The notes beneath the pieces are model-generated. The model made no database searches. It had not been told where the DNA came from and saw only the letters and a program-made list of their open reading frames with translations. DNA of 12,637 nucleotides from an uncultured Mycoplasmatota bacterium (GTDB lineage Bacteria; Bacillota_I; Bacilli_A; RF39; UBA660): positions 1 to 12,637 of the forward strand of contig CANRVM010000023.1 in NCBI GenBank assembly GCA_947643295.1. The letters are read 5' to 3'. Each line of letters opens with the position of its first letter. Position 1 is the first letter of the stretch. This document shows, in pieces, positions 1-7,534 of the stretch. The position numbers and the translations under genes are program-made.

Positions 1-44
1 ATATATTGTCTATTATTAGAATACCACTTTTTTGACTATTGTGG

Positions 45-566
45 CTAGTCATATATAAAAATATAAGTTAGTAAATTTAAATTTAATCGATTGGTTACTT
101 TTGTATTATCTAAGATAATAAGAGAATTCCCCTTTCGATAACGATATGAATATTTATCAACTAGTAGAAAACCTATTTTATGATTTACCTTTTTTTCTTT
201 TAATATTTCGGCAGCTAATGTTTCTACTTTTTTGTTATCCATACTATTTTGGGAGTGATTAACAATATCTAAAATAGTATCTTGCTCATCAAGTAATATG
301 GTATATATTGTAGAATCCATAAAAATCATTCGATTATCTTTTTTTTCCATTAAATCTTCCGCATCATCATCTAACTTTGGTTCTCTTTTACTATCCGGAT
401 TCATATTCACTCGATGCATCATACCATCTGCACTTTTTAAAGCATTAAAAATATTGTGTTTTTCCTGATTATAGTTTTGACAGAAAAAGATGGTAATCAT
501 ACTAATTAAGCAAACTGTTAAAATCGTAAAACTTAAGAGAAAAATTTCGTTTTTTAATCTCTTCAT
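45..566 (-). pseudogene. Sensor histidine kinase, truncated to N-terminal sensor part
   Basis: This 173-residue product looks like the front half of a two-component sensor kinase. A short basic start is followed by a hydrophobic segment at about residues 8-30. Next comes an extracytoplasmic region of about 125 residues, then the start of a second hydrophobic stretch (NLLTYIFIY) that ends at a TAG stop. HAMP, the His-box dimerisation domain and the HATPase domain are all absent, whereas intact kinases of this type usually exceed 400 residues. The 44 bases left between the stop and the window edge give no membrane helix or HAMP-like continuation in any of the three frames, so one frameshift does not explain the loss. 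The start overlaps the response regulator stop by ATGA, the usual coupling of a regulator-kinase pair. The kinase identity is inferred from this context and topology. I cannot see whether the missing half lies further left. Confidence 0.7.
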
Positions 567-1246
567 ACGCTAGACTCCAATTTGTAACCCAATCCTCTAT
601 TAGATTTAATATTCACATTAGATCCAATAGCCTTTAATTTCTTTCGTAAGAAGGATAAATAGGCTTCTAAATTATTCGATAGTATTTCGTTATCGATTCC
701 CCATACCTTATCATAGATTTGTTCCCTAGATAGTATTTGGTTTGGATTATTCATAAAATACTCTAAAAGTTGAAATTCTTTACATACTAATTCAATATGA
801 TTTTTTGTTGTTTTACAATTTAATACAGAAGTTGCTAAATTAAGCTCTAAATCTCCAAATTCTAATACTTCTTTTTTTTCTAAATTATCCTGATTTTTTA
901 ATTGTACATTTACTCTTGCGATTAACTCATCAATATGAAAAGGTTTTGTTAAATAATCGTTAGCCCCTCTATCAAATCCATCTAATTTATCTTCTAGTGA
1001 GGATCTCGCTGTAAGCATAATTACTTTACTTTTTACTAGATTTTCTCGTAAAGCTTTTAAAATTTCAAATCCATTTTTATTGGGAAGCATCACATCTAGA
1101 ATAATGAGATCATAAATATCCGTTAAAGCATGATATAACCCTTCTTCCCCATTGGTTATGATATCCACTGTATACTTTTCTTTTTTTAACTTAGAAGAGA
1201 TGACATCTGCTAGATTGTATTCATCTTCTACAATCAAGATTCTCAT
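563..1246 (-). CDS. OmpR/PhoB-family response regulator
   Basis: This is a two-component DNA-binding response regulator of 227 residues, a normal length. The receiver domain spans residues 1-117: acidic pocket E7/D8, phospho-acceptor D51 in ILDVMLP, switch threonine T79 in MLTA, and K101 in LTKPF. A winged-helix output domain follows (about 128-225), with the typical EFQLLEYFMNNP, LSREQI and RGLGYKL segments. The chosen start is the ATG at 1246, which gives MRILIVEDE and sits 8 nt behind an AGGTGG ribosome binding site. The GTG at 1258 would lie inside that site. The gene overlaps the truncated kinase by 4 nt, so the two were cotranscribed and translationally coupled. The partner kinase lacks its catalytic half in this window, so the regulator may depend on another phosphodonor or be unphosphorylated. 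The target genes are unknown. Confidence 0.95.
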   Translation of the reverse strand: MRILIVEDEYNLADVISSKLKKEKYTVDIITNGEEGLYHALTDIYDLIILDVMLPNKNGFEILKALRENLVKSKVIMLTARSSLEDKLDGFDRGANDYLTKPFHIDELIARVNVQLKNQDNLEKKEVLEFGDLELNLATSVLNCKTTKNHIELVCKEFQLLEYFMNNPNQILSREQIYDKVWGIDNEILSNNLEAYLSFLRKKLKAIGSNVNIKSNRGLGYKLESSV

Positions 1247-1290
1247 AAACATCACCACCTAAAATCCTATAAAAGATTTATTAAATAAAG

Positions 1291-1338
1291 ATTAAATGAA
1301 AAACTTACTATTAGTGCCTATTTTTAACACTATTAATG
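1291..1338 (-). promoter_or_regulatory. Candidate response-regulator binding repeats and -10 box
   Basis: Read on the minus strand, CATTAATAGT (1338-1329) and CACTAATAGT (1316-1307) match at 9 of 10 positions and are 22 bp apart, two helical turns. A TTTAAT -10-like hexamer follows 10 nt further on (1296-1291), and no good -35 box is present, so the nearer repeat occupies the -35 position. This is the arrangement expected of promoters activated by OmpR-family regulators, and the next gene encodes one. Autoregulation is an inference. Confidence 0.35.
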
Positions 1339-1358
1339 ATATTTGATACTACTTTTTC

Positions 1359-1395
1359 AAAAATCTTTCTTTACTCATCCTATATGATGAAAGAT
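1359..1395 (-). terminator. Candidate intrinsic terminator after the Nudix gene
   Basis: On the minus strand ATCTTTC (1395-1389) pairs with GAAAGAT (1369-1363). An inner CATC/GATG pairing shortens the loop. The last stem base and the next four bases make a run of five T. The element lies about 70-100 nt past the Nudix stop codon and before the response regulator. The stem is AT-rich and interrupted, so confidence is moderate. Confidence 0.4.
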
Positions 1396-1462
1396 GACTT
1401 ACTTTCTTTATTTTTATTGCCTACTGTAAAATATTATCTATATAGGAATCCATTGTTTTTTT

Positions 1463-1894
1463 TTACATCATTGTAAGGATATCAAGATCTACTATTTTAT
1501 TTTCCATAAAAGCAGAGATACTACTTATAATCAAATCATATGCTCTTAATTCTTCCTTCCTATTTAATAATTCTTCGTAAGTAAACCATTTAACATTCAA
1601 AATTTCCTTCTTATCAAATTTAATATGGTCCTCTAATAATTTTGTAGAAAAGATAATACTTACAAATACATCATCTTGAAAAACTTTATTTCCTATTTGT
1701 AAAAGTCCTGTTAGTTCTACATTACACCCAGTTTCTTCTCTTATTTCTCTTTTAACACCATCAAATATAGTTTCGTTTAGTTTTAAATGCCCTGCTGGTA
1801 TATTCCATTTACCTCTACATTCTTCTTTTGCTTCTTGTACCAAAAGAAATTTTCCATCTTTTTCAATGATACCACCAACAACTATTCTTCCCAT
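1463..1894 (-). CDS. Nudix hydrolase, NudJ-like
   Basis: This is a 143-residue Nudix pyrophosphohydrolase, which cleaves a nucleoside diphosphate linked to another group using Mg2+ bound by the Nudix helix. The signature G-x5-E-x7-RE-U-x-EE-x-G-U is fully present: G35, E41, R49, E50, E53, E54 and G56. The preceding WNIPAGHL resembles the NudJ/YmfB subgroup, whose members act on nucleoside di- and triphosphates and thiamine precursors; the substrate here is inferred at subgroup level only. The length matches that subgroup (about 150). The gene starts 36 nt after the end of the membrane-anchored protein at 1931 and probably belongs to the same transcript. The ribosome binding site is unusual: AAAGG lies only 2-3 nt before the ATG, and AGGAAG lies about 15 nt upstream. 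No other in-frame start is available. Confidence 0.92.
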   Translation of the reverse strand: MGRIVVGGIIEKDGKFLLVQEAKEECRGKWNIPAGHLKLNETIFDGVKREIREETGCNVELTGLLQIGNKVFQDDVFVSIIFSTKLLEDHIKFDKKEILNVKWFTYEELLNRKEELRAYDLIISSISAFMENKIVDLDILTMM

Positions 1895-1930
1895 ATCCTT
1901 TTATTCACTTCCTATCTAGTTTTTATCCTT

Positions 1931-2521
1931 CTACCTTTTACGTAATGGTTTTCCTATTTTACCTGTAACTTCTACTTTATGAAATTCATTTACTTCTTTC
2001 ATAAACTCTCCGATAAAAGTACAAAATTCTTCATACTCTTCCTTTTGTTGAATGTTAACAGGATGATACTTATCTTCTTTGGTTTCACTAGGCCCAACCA
2101 TTAACTTTACTACTATTTTTTGATTTAAATCATAAATTTCAATCCAATTTTTTCCCTCTTTGGCATTTACCATTCCAACATTATCTTTGTTAAAACTTAG
2201 AGCCTCTCCATAACTCATATCTCCACCATCAAAAGATAATGGAATGACACAAAGAGAACCTTTTTTGAATCCCACTGCATAATAAGAATAAATATTGGTA
2301 GTCGTAACTCTTCTACCGCCACCTCCTATACTAAAATCTTCCCAGGTGGCATAAATACTTTGATACGTAGAATCTCCCGTTGCTTTTTGTACAATATCTT
2401 TTACTTTCTGCTTTTCTTCACTATCTTTTCCTTTCTTCTCATTTATTGTTTCTTTTATATAAAAAATAACAAATAACACCACTAGTGCTACTACTCCAAA
2501 AATAATATATTTACTATCCAT
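1931..2521 (-). CDS. Membrane-anchored protein of unknown function
   Basis: I do not recognise this 196-residue protein. Residues 5-23 form one hydrophobic helix with no cleavage site, followed by a lysine/glutamate-rich linker (about 24-45), so it is probably anchored with the bulk on one side of the membrane. The remainder is mostly predicted beta strand, with a glycine-rich turn (FSIGGGGRR) and alternating hydrophobic strands such as YYAVGF, LCVIPL and WIEIYD. This pattern would suit a PH-like fold, but that is an inference from texture. It ends in a charged helix and a basic tail (GKIGKPLRKR). AGAGG precedes the ATG. It starts 19 nt after the stop of the membrane protein at 2541, with which it is very likely cotranscribed. 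Confidence 0.8.
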   Translation of the reverse strand: MDSKYIIFGVVALVVLFVIFYIKETINEKKGKDSEEKQKVKDIVQKATGDSTYQSIYATWEDFSIGGGGRRVTTTNIYSYYAVGFKKGSLCVIPLSFDGGDMSYGEALSFNKDNVGMVNAKEGKNWIEIYDLNQKIVVKLMVGPSETKEDKYHPVNIQQKEEYEEFCTFIGEFMKEVNEFHKVEVTGKIGKPLRKR

Positions 2522-2540
2522 TTTGATTACCTCTTTCTTT

Positions 2541-2981
2541 TTATATTTGATTCATATAAGCCTTATTATAAGCTTTCTTTGGTCTTTTGATATACGTTAC
2601 ATTAAAATTACGCAACTCTGTTTTCATATATTGTTCTGTTTTTAGTCCTGAACTATAATCTTGAAAAGTGATAATTCCTAGTTCAGAGAGTAAATACGGA
2701 CAAGAATTAACAACCATTCCATTCTCATAAAACTTTAACTTATCTTTTAAATGAATAAGTGGAAATACTGCCCATAAAAGAGATGGAATAAAGATTACAA
2801 AAAATATTACAATCCCTCTAATAGTATAAAACCACTCTTTTAATCCAGAAAATCCTCGTACACCAGCCAGACAGATTACCAGTATGATTAGAATACGTCC
2901 TATCGTATATAAAATAATTTTTATTTTGTCTGGAAAAGCTTCAGCTAACTCTTTCCCAAGTTGTTCTTGTTTACTGTTCAT
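2541..2981 (-). CDS. Small membrane protein with a beta-rich C-terminal part
   Basis: This is a 146-residue protein of unknown function. Two hydrophobic helices (about residues 22-41 and 50-75) are followed by a soluble segment beginning LKFYENGMVVN. An 'F-Y-E-N-G' strand straight after paired transmembrane helices recalls small bacterial membrane proteins with a PH-like domain; I offer this as a possibility only. The tail is basic (RPKKAYNKAY). AGAGGTG lies 11 nt before the ATG. It is the first gene after the promoter at 3026-3034 and probably heads a three-gene transcript with the anchored protein at 1931 and the Nudix hydrolase. The shared membrane setting suggests the first two proteins may act together. 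Confidence 0.78.
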   Translation of the reverse strand: MNSKQEQLGKELAEAFPDKIKIILYTIGRILIILVICLAGVRGFSGLKEWFYTIRGIVIFFVIFIPSLLWAVFPLIHLKDKLKFYENGMVVNSCPYLLSELGIITFQDYSSGLKTEQYMKTELRNFNVTYIKRPKKAYNKAYMNQI

Positions 2982-3025
2982 ATCATCTACTTCACCTCTT
3001 TATGAAATATTATTTCGTTAGAATC

Positions 3026-3034
3026 ATTATAGCA
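3026..3034 (-). promoter_or_regulatory. Extended -10 promoter for the 2981-1463 gene set
   Basis: On the minus strand this reads TGCTATAAT, a perfect TATAAT with a TG one base upstream (extended -10). No good -35 hexamer lies 17 bp upstream, which an extended -10 can compensate for. It is about 45 nt before the start codon at 2981 and after the end of the YdeN-like gene, so it should start the membrane protein/Nudix transcript. Confidence 0.55.
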
Positions 3035-3085
3035 CAGTTGTTATAATATTTTTGCTCTTTTTTTCATTGATTTTATTAAAAAACA

Positions 3086-3634
3086 TTATATATGGTTTAG
3101 TAATTCCTTAAATTCCTTGTAACCATATTTTTCATTAAAGTGCCCTGCCTTTTCTATCATAATCTTTTCTGAATGGATTTGACTAGCAAAATCCTCTGCT
3201 TCCTTTTCTGGAACATAAGGATCATTCCTAGAATAAAAACTTATTCTTTCTGGACAGTACTTTTCTAACTGCGACAACTGAGTCGTTTCTACATAAAAAG
3301 AAAGATATAAATTTTTATCATCCTCAAAAAGCAAATGATTAAATCCAGCAACGGTTATGATTTTTTTGACTTTCACCTTATTTTCAATTAGAAATTTAAC
3401 AAGGAAAATCCCACCTAAACTATGTGTAATAAACGTAGTTTCTTCTGTAATACACCCAATATCAAAATAAGATTTTAATATTTTACTCCAGCTCTCATAA
3501 TCTTGCTTGATAGGAGTTGGAAAATCGGGAACCATACAATCTAATCTTCTCTTACTTAACTCTTTTTTCAACCATGGTATCCAATTCTTATAGGGATTTC
3601 CATAAGAACCATGGATAATAAAATAATTATTCAT
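3086..3634 (-). CDS. RBBP9/YdeN-family alpha/beta serine hydrolase
   Basis: This is a 182-residue single-domain alpha/beta hydrolase, the usual size for the RBBP9/YdeN family. The family start is clear: FIIHGSYGNPYKNWIPWL, with the HG oxyanion segment and paired tryptophans. The catalytic triad can be read as S72 in THSLGG, D138 in SRNDPYVP and H165 in AGHFNEKYG. Members hydrolyse small ester or amide substrates, but most natural substrates are unknown. There is no signal peptide, so it is cytoplasmic. GGAGGAATAG stands immediately before the ATG, a strong site. It begins 42 nt after the aldehyde dehydrogenase stop and is probably cotranscribed with it, which would fit detoxification or turnover of a small carbonyl or ester compound (inference). 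Confidence 0.92.
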   Translation of the reverse strand: MNNYFIIHGSYGNPYKNWIPWLKKELSKRRLDCMVPDFPTPIKQDYESWSKILKSYFDIGCITEETTFITHSLGGIFLVKFLIENKVKVKKIITVAGFNHLLFEDDKNLYLSFYVETTQLSQLEKYCPERISFYSRNDPYVPEKEAEDFASQIHSEKIMIEKAGHFNEKYGYKEFKELLNHI

Positions 3635-3676
3635 CTATTCCTCCATTGAAATGTTAATTACTAAAAATTTTTTAAT

Positions 3677-5026
3677 TTACTTTTCATAAGTAACAACTTT
3701 TATATTACATAATCCCTGTAGTCCAAATTCGCTATTATTCTTACCCATACCTGACTTTTTGTAACCTCCAAATGGGTTACAAGGTCTTAAATAATACAAA
3801 TTATTTAGAGCAATCATCCCCGTTTTTAACTTTTTTACAATATCATCAAATTTTGATTTATCTTTGGTATAGACATAACCACCTAACCCATACTCTGTAT
3901 CATTTGCAATAGCAATCGCTTCTTCTATGGTTTGAAAAGGAAGAATTGAAAGTACTGGACCAAATACTTCTTCTTGATATACTCTCATATCCTTTGTAAT
4001 ATTTGTCAGCAATGTTGGCAAATAAAAACGTGTTCCACCACATATTACTTTTGCACCTTTTTTAATAGCATCCTCTACTTGAGCTTCTAGCTTTTCTAGT
4101 TGAGGGATTGATACCAAAGGTCCTACTTCAACATCTTCTTCTAGTGGATTTCCAATTTTTTTATTCTCTATACATTGTTTTAACTTTTCACATACTTCAT
4201 CAAACTTACTTTCATGAACAAGAAGTCTTTTTTGTCCATCACATACCTGTCCAGTATTTGCAAATTTATTTATAAACAAAGATTCTAAGACATGATCAAT
4301 GTCAGCATCTTCCAAAACAATTCCAGGTGCAGACCCACCACATTCTAAAACAACTGGTATAAACTTCTCGGCAGCTACTCTATATAGTTCTTGACCTGTT
4401 CTGGTACTTCCCGTAAAGCAAATCATGTCAATATCTTGGCTAACTAAGTTCCTACCAACTTCACCATCACCATAGACTACCTGATAAACATCCTGAGGGA
4501 GAATAGCAGAGACGAAATCAAAGATATATTTACTACATAAGGGAACATACTCAGAATGTTTTATTATAACTGTATTTCCGACAATTAAATTAGATACTGC
4601 TTGCCATACAAAACTAGAAAAAGGAAAGTTCCAAGCAATAATCACTGCTACTACTCCTCTTGGTTCAAAAATAACTTTATCTACTTCCACTTCATCTTCA
4701 TAAGTGATTTTTTCTTCAAGAATATTTTTTGTATGATTGATATACCACTTTATATGTTCTAATCCACTATCGATATCAAATAGTGATTCTGCGATTGGTA
4801 TTCCCATTTCATTAGTAATAAGATTGGCAAATTCATCCTTTTTCGCTTCTATCTCTTGGTATAACTCTTCTATATAGGGTATTCTCTCTTCTAAGGTTAA
4901 ACTTCCCCAAAACTCAAAAGTCATCTTACTTTTTTCTACCATTCTTTCGATTTCAAAAAATGGTGTTTCTTCAATGTGTCCAAGTAATTTATTATTAGCT
5001 GGATTATATGATTTTATCATTTTCAT
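3677..5026 (-). CDS. NAD(P)-dependent aldehyde dehydrogenase
   Basis: This is a full-length (449 aa) aldehyde dehydrogenase, oxidising an aldehyde to the acid with NAD(P)+. The usual elements are in order: WNFPF with the oxyanion asparagine N133, the coenzyme-binding FTGSTRTG at about residues 205-212, general base E228 in LECGGSAP, nucleophile C262 in NTGQVCDGQKR, and EEVFGPVL with E353. The closest broad group is succinate-semialdehyde dehydrogenase-like, but the substrate cannot be told; the usual glycines of ELGGK are present while the lysine is replaced. I chose the ATG at 5026, 11 nt after AGGAAG; a GTG at 5038 overlaps that site. The gene starts 8 nt after the TGA that ends a decayed upstream gene, suggesting it was once the second gene of an operon. 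The YdeN-like hydrolase follows. Confidence 0.95.
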   Translation of the reverse strand: MKMIKSYNPANNKLLGHIEETPFFEIERMVEKSKMTFEFWGSLTLEERIPYIEELYQEIEAKKDEFANLITNEMGIPIAESLFDIDSGLEHIKWYINHTKNILEEKITYEDEVEVDKVIFEPRGVVAVIIAWNFPFSSFVWQAVSNLIVGNTVIIKHSEYVPLCSKYIFDFVSAILPQDVYQVVYGDGEVGRNLVSQDIDMICFTGSTRTGQELYRVAAEKFIPVVLECGGSAPGIVLEDADIDHVLESLFINKFANTGQVCDGQKRLLVHESKFDEVCEKLKQCIENKKIGNPLEEDVEVGPLVSIPQLEKLEAQVEDAIKKGAKVICGGTRFYLPTLLTNITKDMRVYQEEVFGPVLSILPFQTIEEAIAIANDTEYGLGGYVYTKDKSKFDDIVKKLKTGMIALNNLYYLRPCNPFGGYKKSGMGKNNSEFGLQGLCNIKVVTYEK

Positions 5027-5034
5027 CTCTCTTA

Positions 5035-5266
5035 TCACTTCCTATTTAAATTTTCTTCTTCTATTAATTCTAATTGATTTTTCTTTCCAATGTATGAATC
5101 AGCATCATCATTAGGTTTAAAGGTACCAATACACTTAGTAGGCATAGAACAGTGTGTATAATTTCCAATTACTCCTGCAATAACTTCACAAATAGTGCCC
5201 TTACTTCGTCAACATTTGAATAAAGAATAGTAACTTCTATTTTACTTTATTATTTTTAATATTCAT
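5035..5266 (-). pseudogene. Decayed gene upstream of the aldehyde dehydrogenase
   Basis: A clean protein-like reading runs from about 5199 to a TGA at 5035. It begins GTICEVIAGVIGNYTHC and continues through a CxxxxxC-like pair (C..MPTKC) to a charged end (LIEEENLNRK). It has no start codon and meets a stop immediately upstream. In a second frame the stretch just before it gives another protein-like run (EVTILYSNVDEVR, about 5240-5202). In a third frame an ATG at 5266 gives MNIKNNKVK before a stop. Joining these needs two frameshifts, so I read it as a gene broken by small indels. I do not recognise the family; the cysteines and histidine could bind metal. The intact tail ends 8 nt before the aldehyde dehydrogenase start, so the two were probably one operon. 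Confidence 0.55.
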
Positions 5267-5307
5267 ATTTTTCTAAATAATGAAGTCTTTTTTAGTATTC
5301 TTTTATA

Positions 5308-5745
5308 TTATACATCCAATTCGATAGCTATATGAACGACTCCTTCTTCTAAAAAATCATCGGAAACTGCCTTAAATCCAAATTTTTCATAAAAACCTAA
5401 TGCGTGTTTTTGAGCATTTCCACATATCTTTTGACATTTCATTTTTTCCTTAATGACTTTTAAACTTTGTTCCATTAGTTCTTTGCCAATACCATTTCCA
5501 TGTTTTATGGTTAAAACTCTACCCATTCGGACAATATCCTGATTATCTTCTTGATAAAAAGTTCTTAAATACGCAATAACCTTATTATTTTCCATAAAGA
5601 AACAATGTAGGCTTTGATAATCAATATCATCCATATCTTGATAGTGAATATTTTGCTCCATATGAAAGATTTCGGATCTAGCTTTTAGTATTTCATATAA
5701 TTCCTTTGTTGTTAATTCGTCAAACTTTTTTGTTATTAATTTCAT
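5308..5745 (-). CDS. ElaA-family GNAT N-acetyltransferase
   Basis: This is a 145-residue GNAT acetyltransferase of the ElaA type, which transfers acetyl from acetyl-CoA to an amine whose identity is unknown. The family's N-terminal pattern is clear: LTTKELYEILKARSEIFHMEQN followed by an acidic YQDMDDID and H at about residue 47. The acetyl-CoA pyrophosphate loop is HGNGIGKEL (about 82-90), and the C-terminal FYEKFGFKAV and final beta strand are in place. The length is normal (about 150). GGAGG lies 9 nt before the ATG. It starts 33 nt after the AlaX gene ends and is likely cotranscribed with it. Downstream lies the decayed gene. Confidence 0.93.
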   Translation of the reverse strand: MKLITKKFDELTTKELYEILKARSEIFHMEQNIHYQDMDDIDYQSLHCFFMENNKVIAYLRTFYQEDNQDIVRMGRVLTIKHGNGIGKELMEQSLKVIKEKMKCQKICGNAQKHALGFYEKFGFKAVSDDFLEEGVVHIAIELDV

Positions 5746-5778
5746 TTTAATCTACCTCCATAATTTTAAGCTTTAATC

Positions 5779-6444
5779 TTATTTTAAAACTATTTTAACA
5801 GTAATTGATTTTTTCTTATGTTTTATTTCTATATCTACACCATCTATTTCATTTAAATTATCTACGTGAACACCACCACATGGAATGATATAATCCCCAC
5901 ACCTCCAATATCTAAAGTTTTCTTTTTCTTTATCTGGATACGTTATTACCTTTAAATTCTTTTTAATTATCTCTCTAAATTTTTTTGTCACTTCATCAAG
6001 AATATTGATATCAAAATCATTTTCATCATATTTATTGATGGCATACCCATCTTCTATAGTTGATAAGATTGGATTATTTATTTTTTCTTTTTTTACTTCT
6101 TCTATTAATGCATGATATATATGAAGTGCTGTATGTAGTCTCATTTGTTTATATCTAAAGTTCCAATCGAGATAACATCTAACTTTTTTACCAAAATTTT
6201 CGTAAGGAATACAATCCTCCATTACTAAAATACTATTATAATTTTCATCTTTTATAGTATTCTTAATATTATATTTCTTATCATCAAGAACAATATAACC
6301 TTTATCGCCTTTTTGACCACCACCTTGTGGGTAGAAGATACTATCTTCTAATTCGACGTAACGGTTATCATTTTTCATTATAATATTTTTTATTTTAGTA
6401 TCTAATTCTTTTTTATTTTTTTCTTTATAATAATATCTAATCAT
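5779..6444 (-). CDS. AlaX-type alanyl-tRNA editing protein
   Basis: This is a free-standing relative of the alanyl-tRNA synthetase editing domain, which removes wrongly attached serine (and glycine) from tRNA-Ala in the cytoplasm. The N-terminal part has the FYPQGGGQKGD motif (residues 37-47). The zinc site is present as H104 and H108 in RLHTALHIYH and C189 and H193 in CGGVHV. At 221 residues it is a compact form without the C-terminal oligomerisation part. One departure: the motif is normally CGGTH, and here the threonine is valine. AAGAGGA precedes the ATG. ElaA follows 33 nt downstream. This is editing only; no aminoacylation domain is present. Confidence 0.93.
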   Translation of the reverse strand: MIRYYYKEKNKKELDTKIKNIIMKNDNRYVELEDSIFYPQGGGQKGDKGYIVLDDKKYNIKNTIKDENYNSILVMEDCIPYENFGKKVRCYLDWNFRYKQMRLHTALHIYHALIEEVKKEKINNPILSTIEDGYAINKYDENDFDINILDEVTKKFREIIKKNLKVITYPDKEKENFRYWRCGDYIIPCGGVHVDNLNEIDGVDIEIKHKKKSITVKIVLK

Positions 6445-6595
6445 TTTCTCTAAATCCTCTTAACAAAGTCACTATCTTAAATTATATACCTTTTTTGCAA
6501 TAAATATTTTTTTTCTACTATACTATTTTTTTACTCTATTATCTTCTTTTTAGTTTATATTAGTAATAGATATTTTTATATTTGTAAGTGCTTCT

Positions 6596-6625
6596 ATCAT
6601 AACATATTCTATCTTATTGAAACAA
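6596..6625 (-). promoter_or_regulatory. Possible promoter upstream of the AlaX gene
   Basis: Minus-strand TTGTTT (6625-6620), an 18-bp spacer and TATGAT (6601-6596), with TG one base before the -10 box. This lies about 150 nt before the AlaX start. A second TATAAT at 6486-6481 is closer to the gene but has no -35 partner. The remainder of the 6445-6658 gap is very AT-rich and shows no gene or convincing terminator. Confidence 0.3.
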
Positions 6626-6658
6626 CAATATTCATAAGTTCTCTTTCATTTTGAAACA

Positions 6659-7534
6659 CTACTTTCTCTGTTTTAACTTACTATATACAAAATAAAATAA
6701 CATCATTCCAAAAGTACATAAAATTAAATCATCTACATCAAAAACACCAACTTTAAAGATATACTGAATGCTTTCAATAAAGAGTACAAAAAGAAAAGAT
6801 AAAATTCCATTTAGGATACTTTTTTGGAAACCAAACAACTCCATCATAAAATATTCAAAAGGCATAAAGATAAAGAGATTTCCGAAAATATTAATAACAA
6901 TAGAATATAAATTACCATTTGCTATCAACTCACTAATAACTTTAAAAGGAACTAAATTATAGCCATTAAAACTATAGTATCTTGCAAATAAAACCATATT
7001 AAATAGAAAAATAATATAATAAATAAAAATAATACTTTGAGAAAATTTTGTAATCTTTTTCTTATCCTCTACTTTTTCTACATAGAAATTACCATAAATC
7101 TTATTACCAATTATAAGAAAGATAGAGGCAATTACGAAAAGCAATAATCTTAAGAAATAGTTTAATTCAATATTTGGATTATATTCATACCGCAAATAAA
7201 TTAAAAAGGAAACAATCGACAAAATATAAAATACAGCAACCAAATAAAAAGTAAAGCTAAGTTTCCTAGTTTTTTTCATTTCATTATATTCAATTAATTT
7301 TTCAATCTCATTCATTTGCTTTTTACTTTCTTTTCCAACCAAAATCTCCGACACTTCTACTTTTAATACTTTTGATAAGGGAATTAATAAAGAAATATCT
7401 GGAGTTCCCCTACCTGTCTCCCATCTAGAAATTGCCTTTTCTGTTACAAATAATTTTTCTGCCAGTTCTTCTTGTGTCATTCCTAATTCTTTTCTTTTTG
7501 TTTTAATAAAATTAGATATTCTATTTAAATCCAT
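6659..7534 (-). CDS. XRE-type HTH regulator fused to a VanZ-like membrane domain
   Basis: This 291-residue fusion joins a cytoplasmic DNA-binding head to a membrane body. Residues 8-62 are a Cro/CI-type helix-turn-helix (RKELGMTQEELAEKL, VTEKAISRWETGRGTPD). A charged linker follows, then about six hydrophobic segments (near 94-114, 128-147, 167-185, 211-232, 240-262 and 266-286). The last four match the VanZ domain: NLVPFKV, NIFGNLFIFMPF, ESIQYIF and FDVDDLILCTFG. VanZ proteins are linked to teicoplanin resistance in enterococci, but most family members have no known role. The chosen start is the ATG at 7534, 5-6 nt after GGGTGA; a GTG lies at 7543. It overlaps the upstream membrane protein gene by 14 nt, so the two are translationally coupled. 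It is probably a membrane-tethered transcription factor; the signal is unknown. Confidence 0.92.
   Translation of the reverse strand: MDLNRISNFIKTKRKELGMTQEELAEKLFVTEKAISRWETGRGTPDISLLIPLSKVLKVEVSEILVGKESKKQMNEIEKLIEYNEMKKTRKLSFTFYLVAVFYILSIVSFLIYLRYEYNPNIELNYFLRLLLFVIASIFLIIGNKIYGNFYVEKVEDKKKITKFSQSIIFIYYIIFLFNMVLFARYYSFNGYNLVPFKVISELIANGNLYSIVINIFGNLFIFMPFEYFMMELFGFQKSILNGILSFLFVLFIESIQYIFKVGVFDVDDLILCTFGMMLFYFVYSKLKQRK

Noticed and set aside
6600..6645. Stem of CTTATGAA with TTCAATAAG as a terminator for the XRE-VanZ operon
   Set aside because: The pairing needs a bulge and no T run follows on the minus strand.
6768..6962. 64-codon plus-strand open frame inside the XRE-VanZ gene
   Set aside because: It lies wholly antisense to a clear coding sequence, has no ribosome binding site, and its lysine/isoleucine-rich product looks like the complement of membrane-protein codons.
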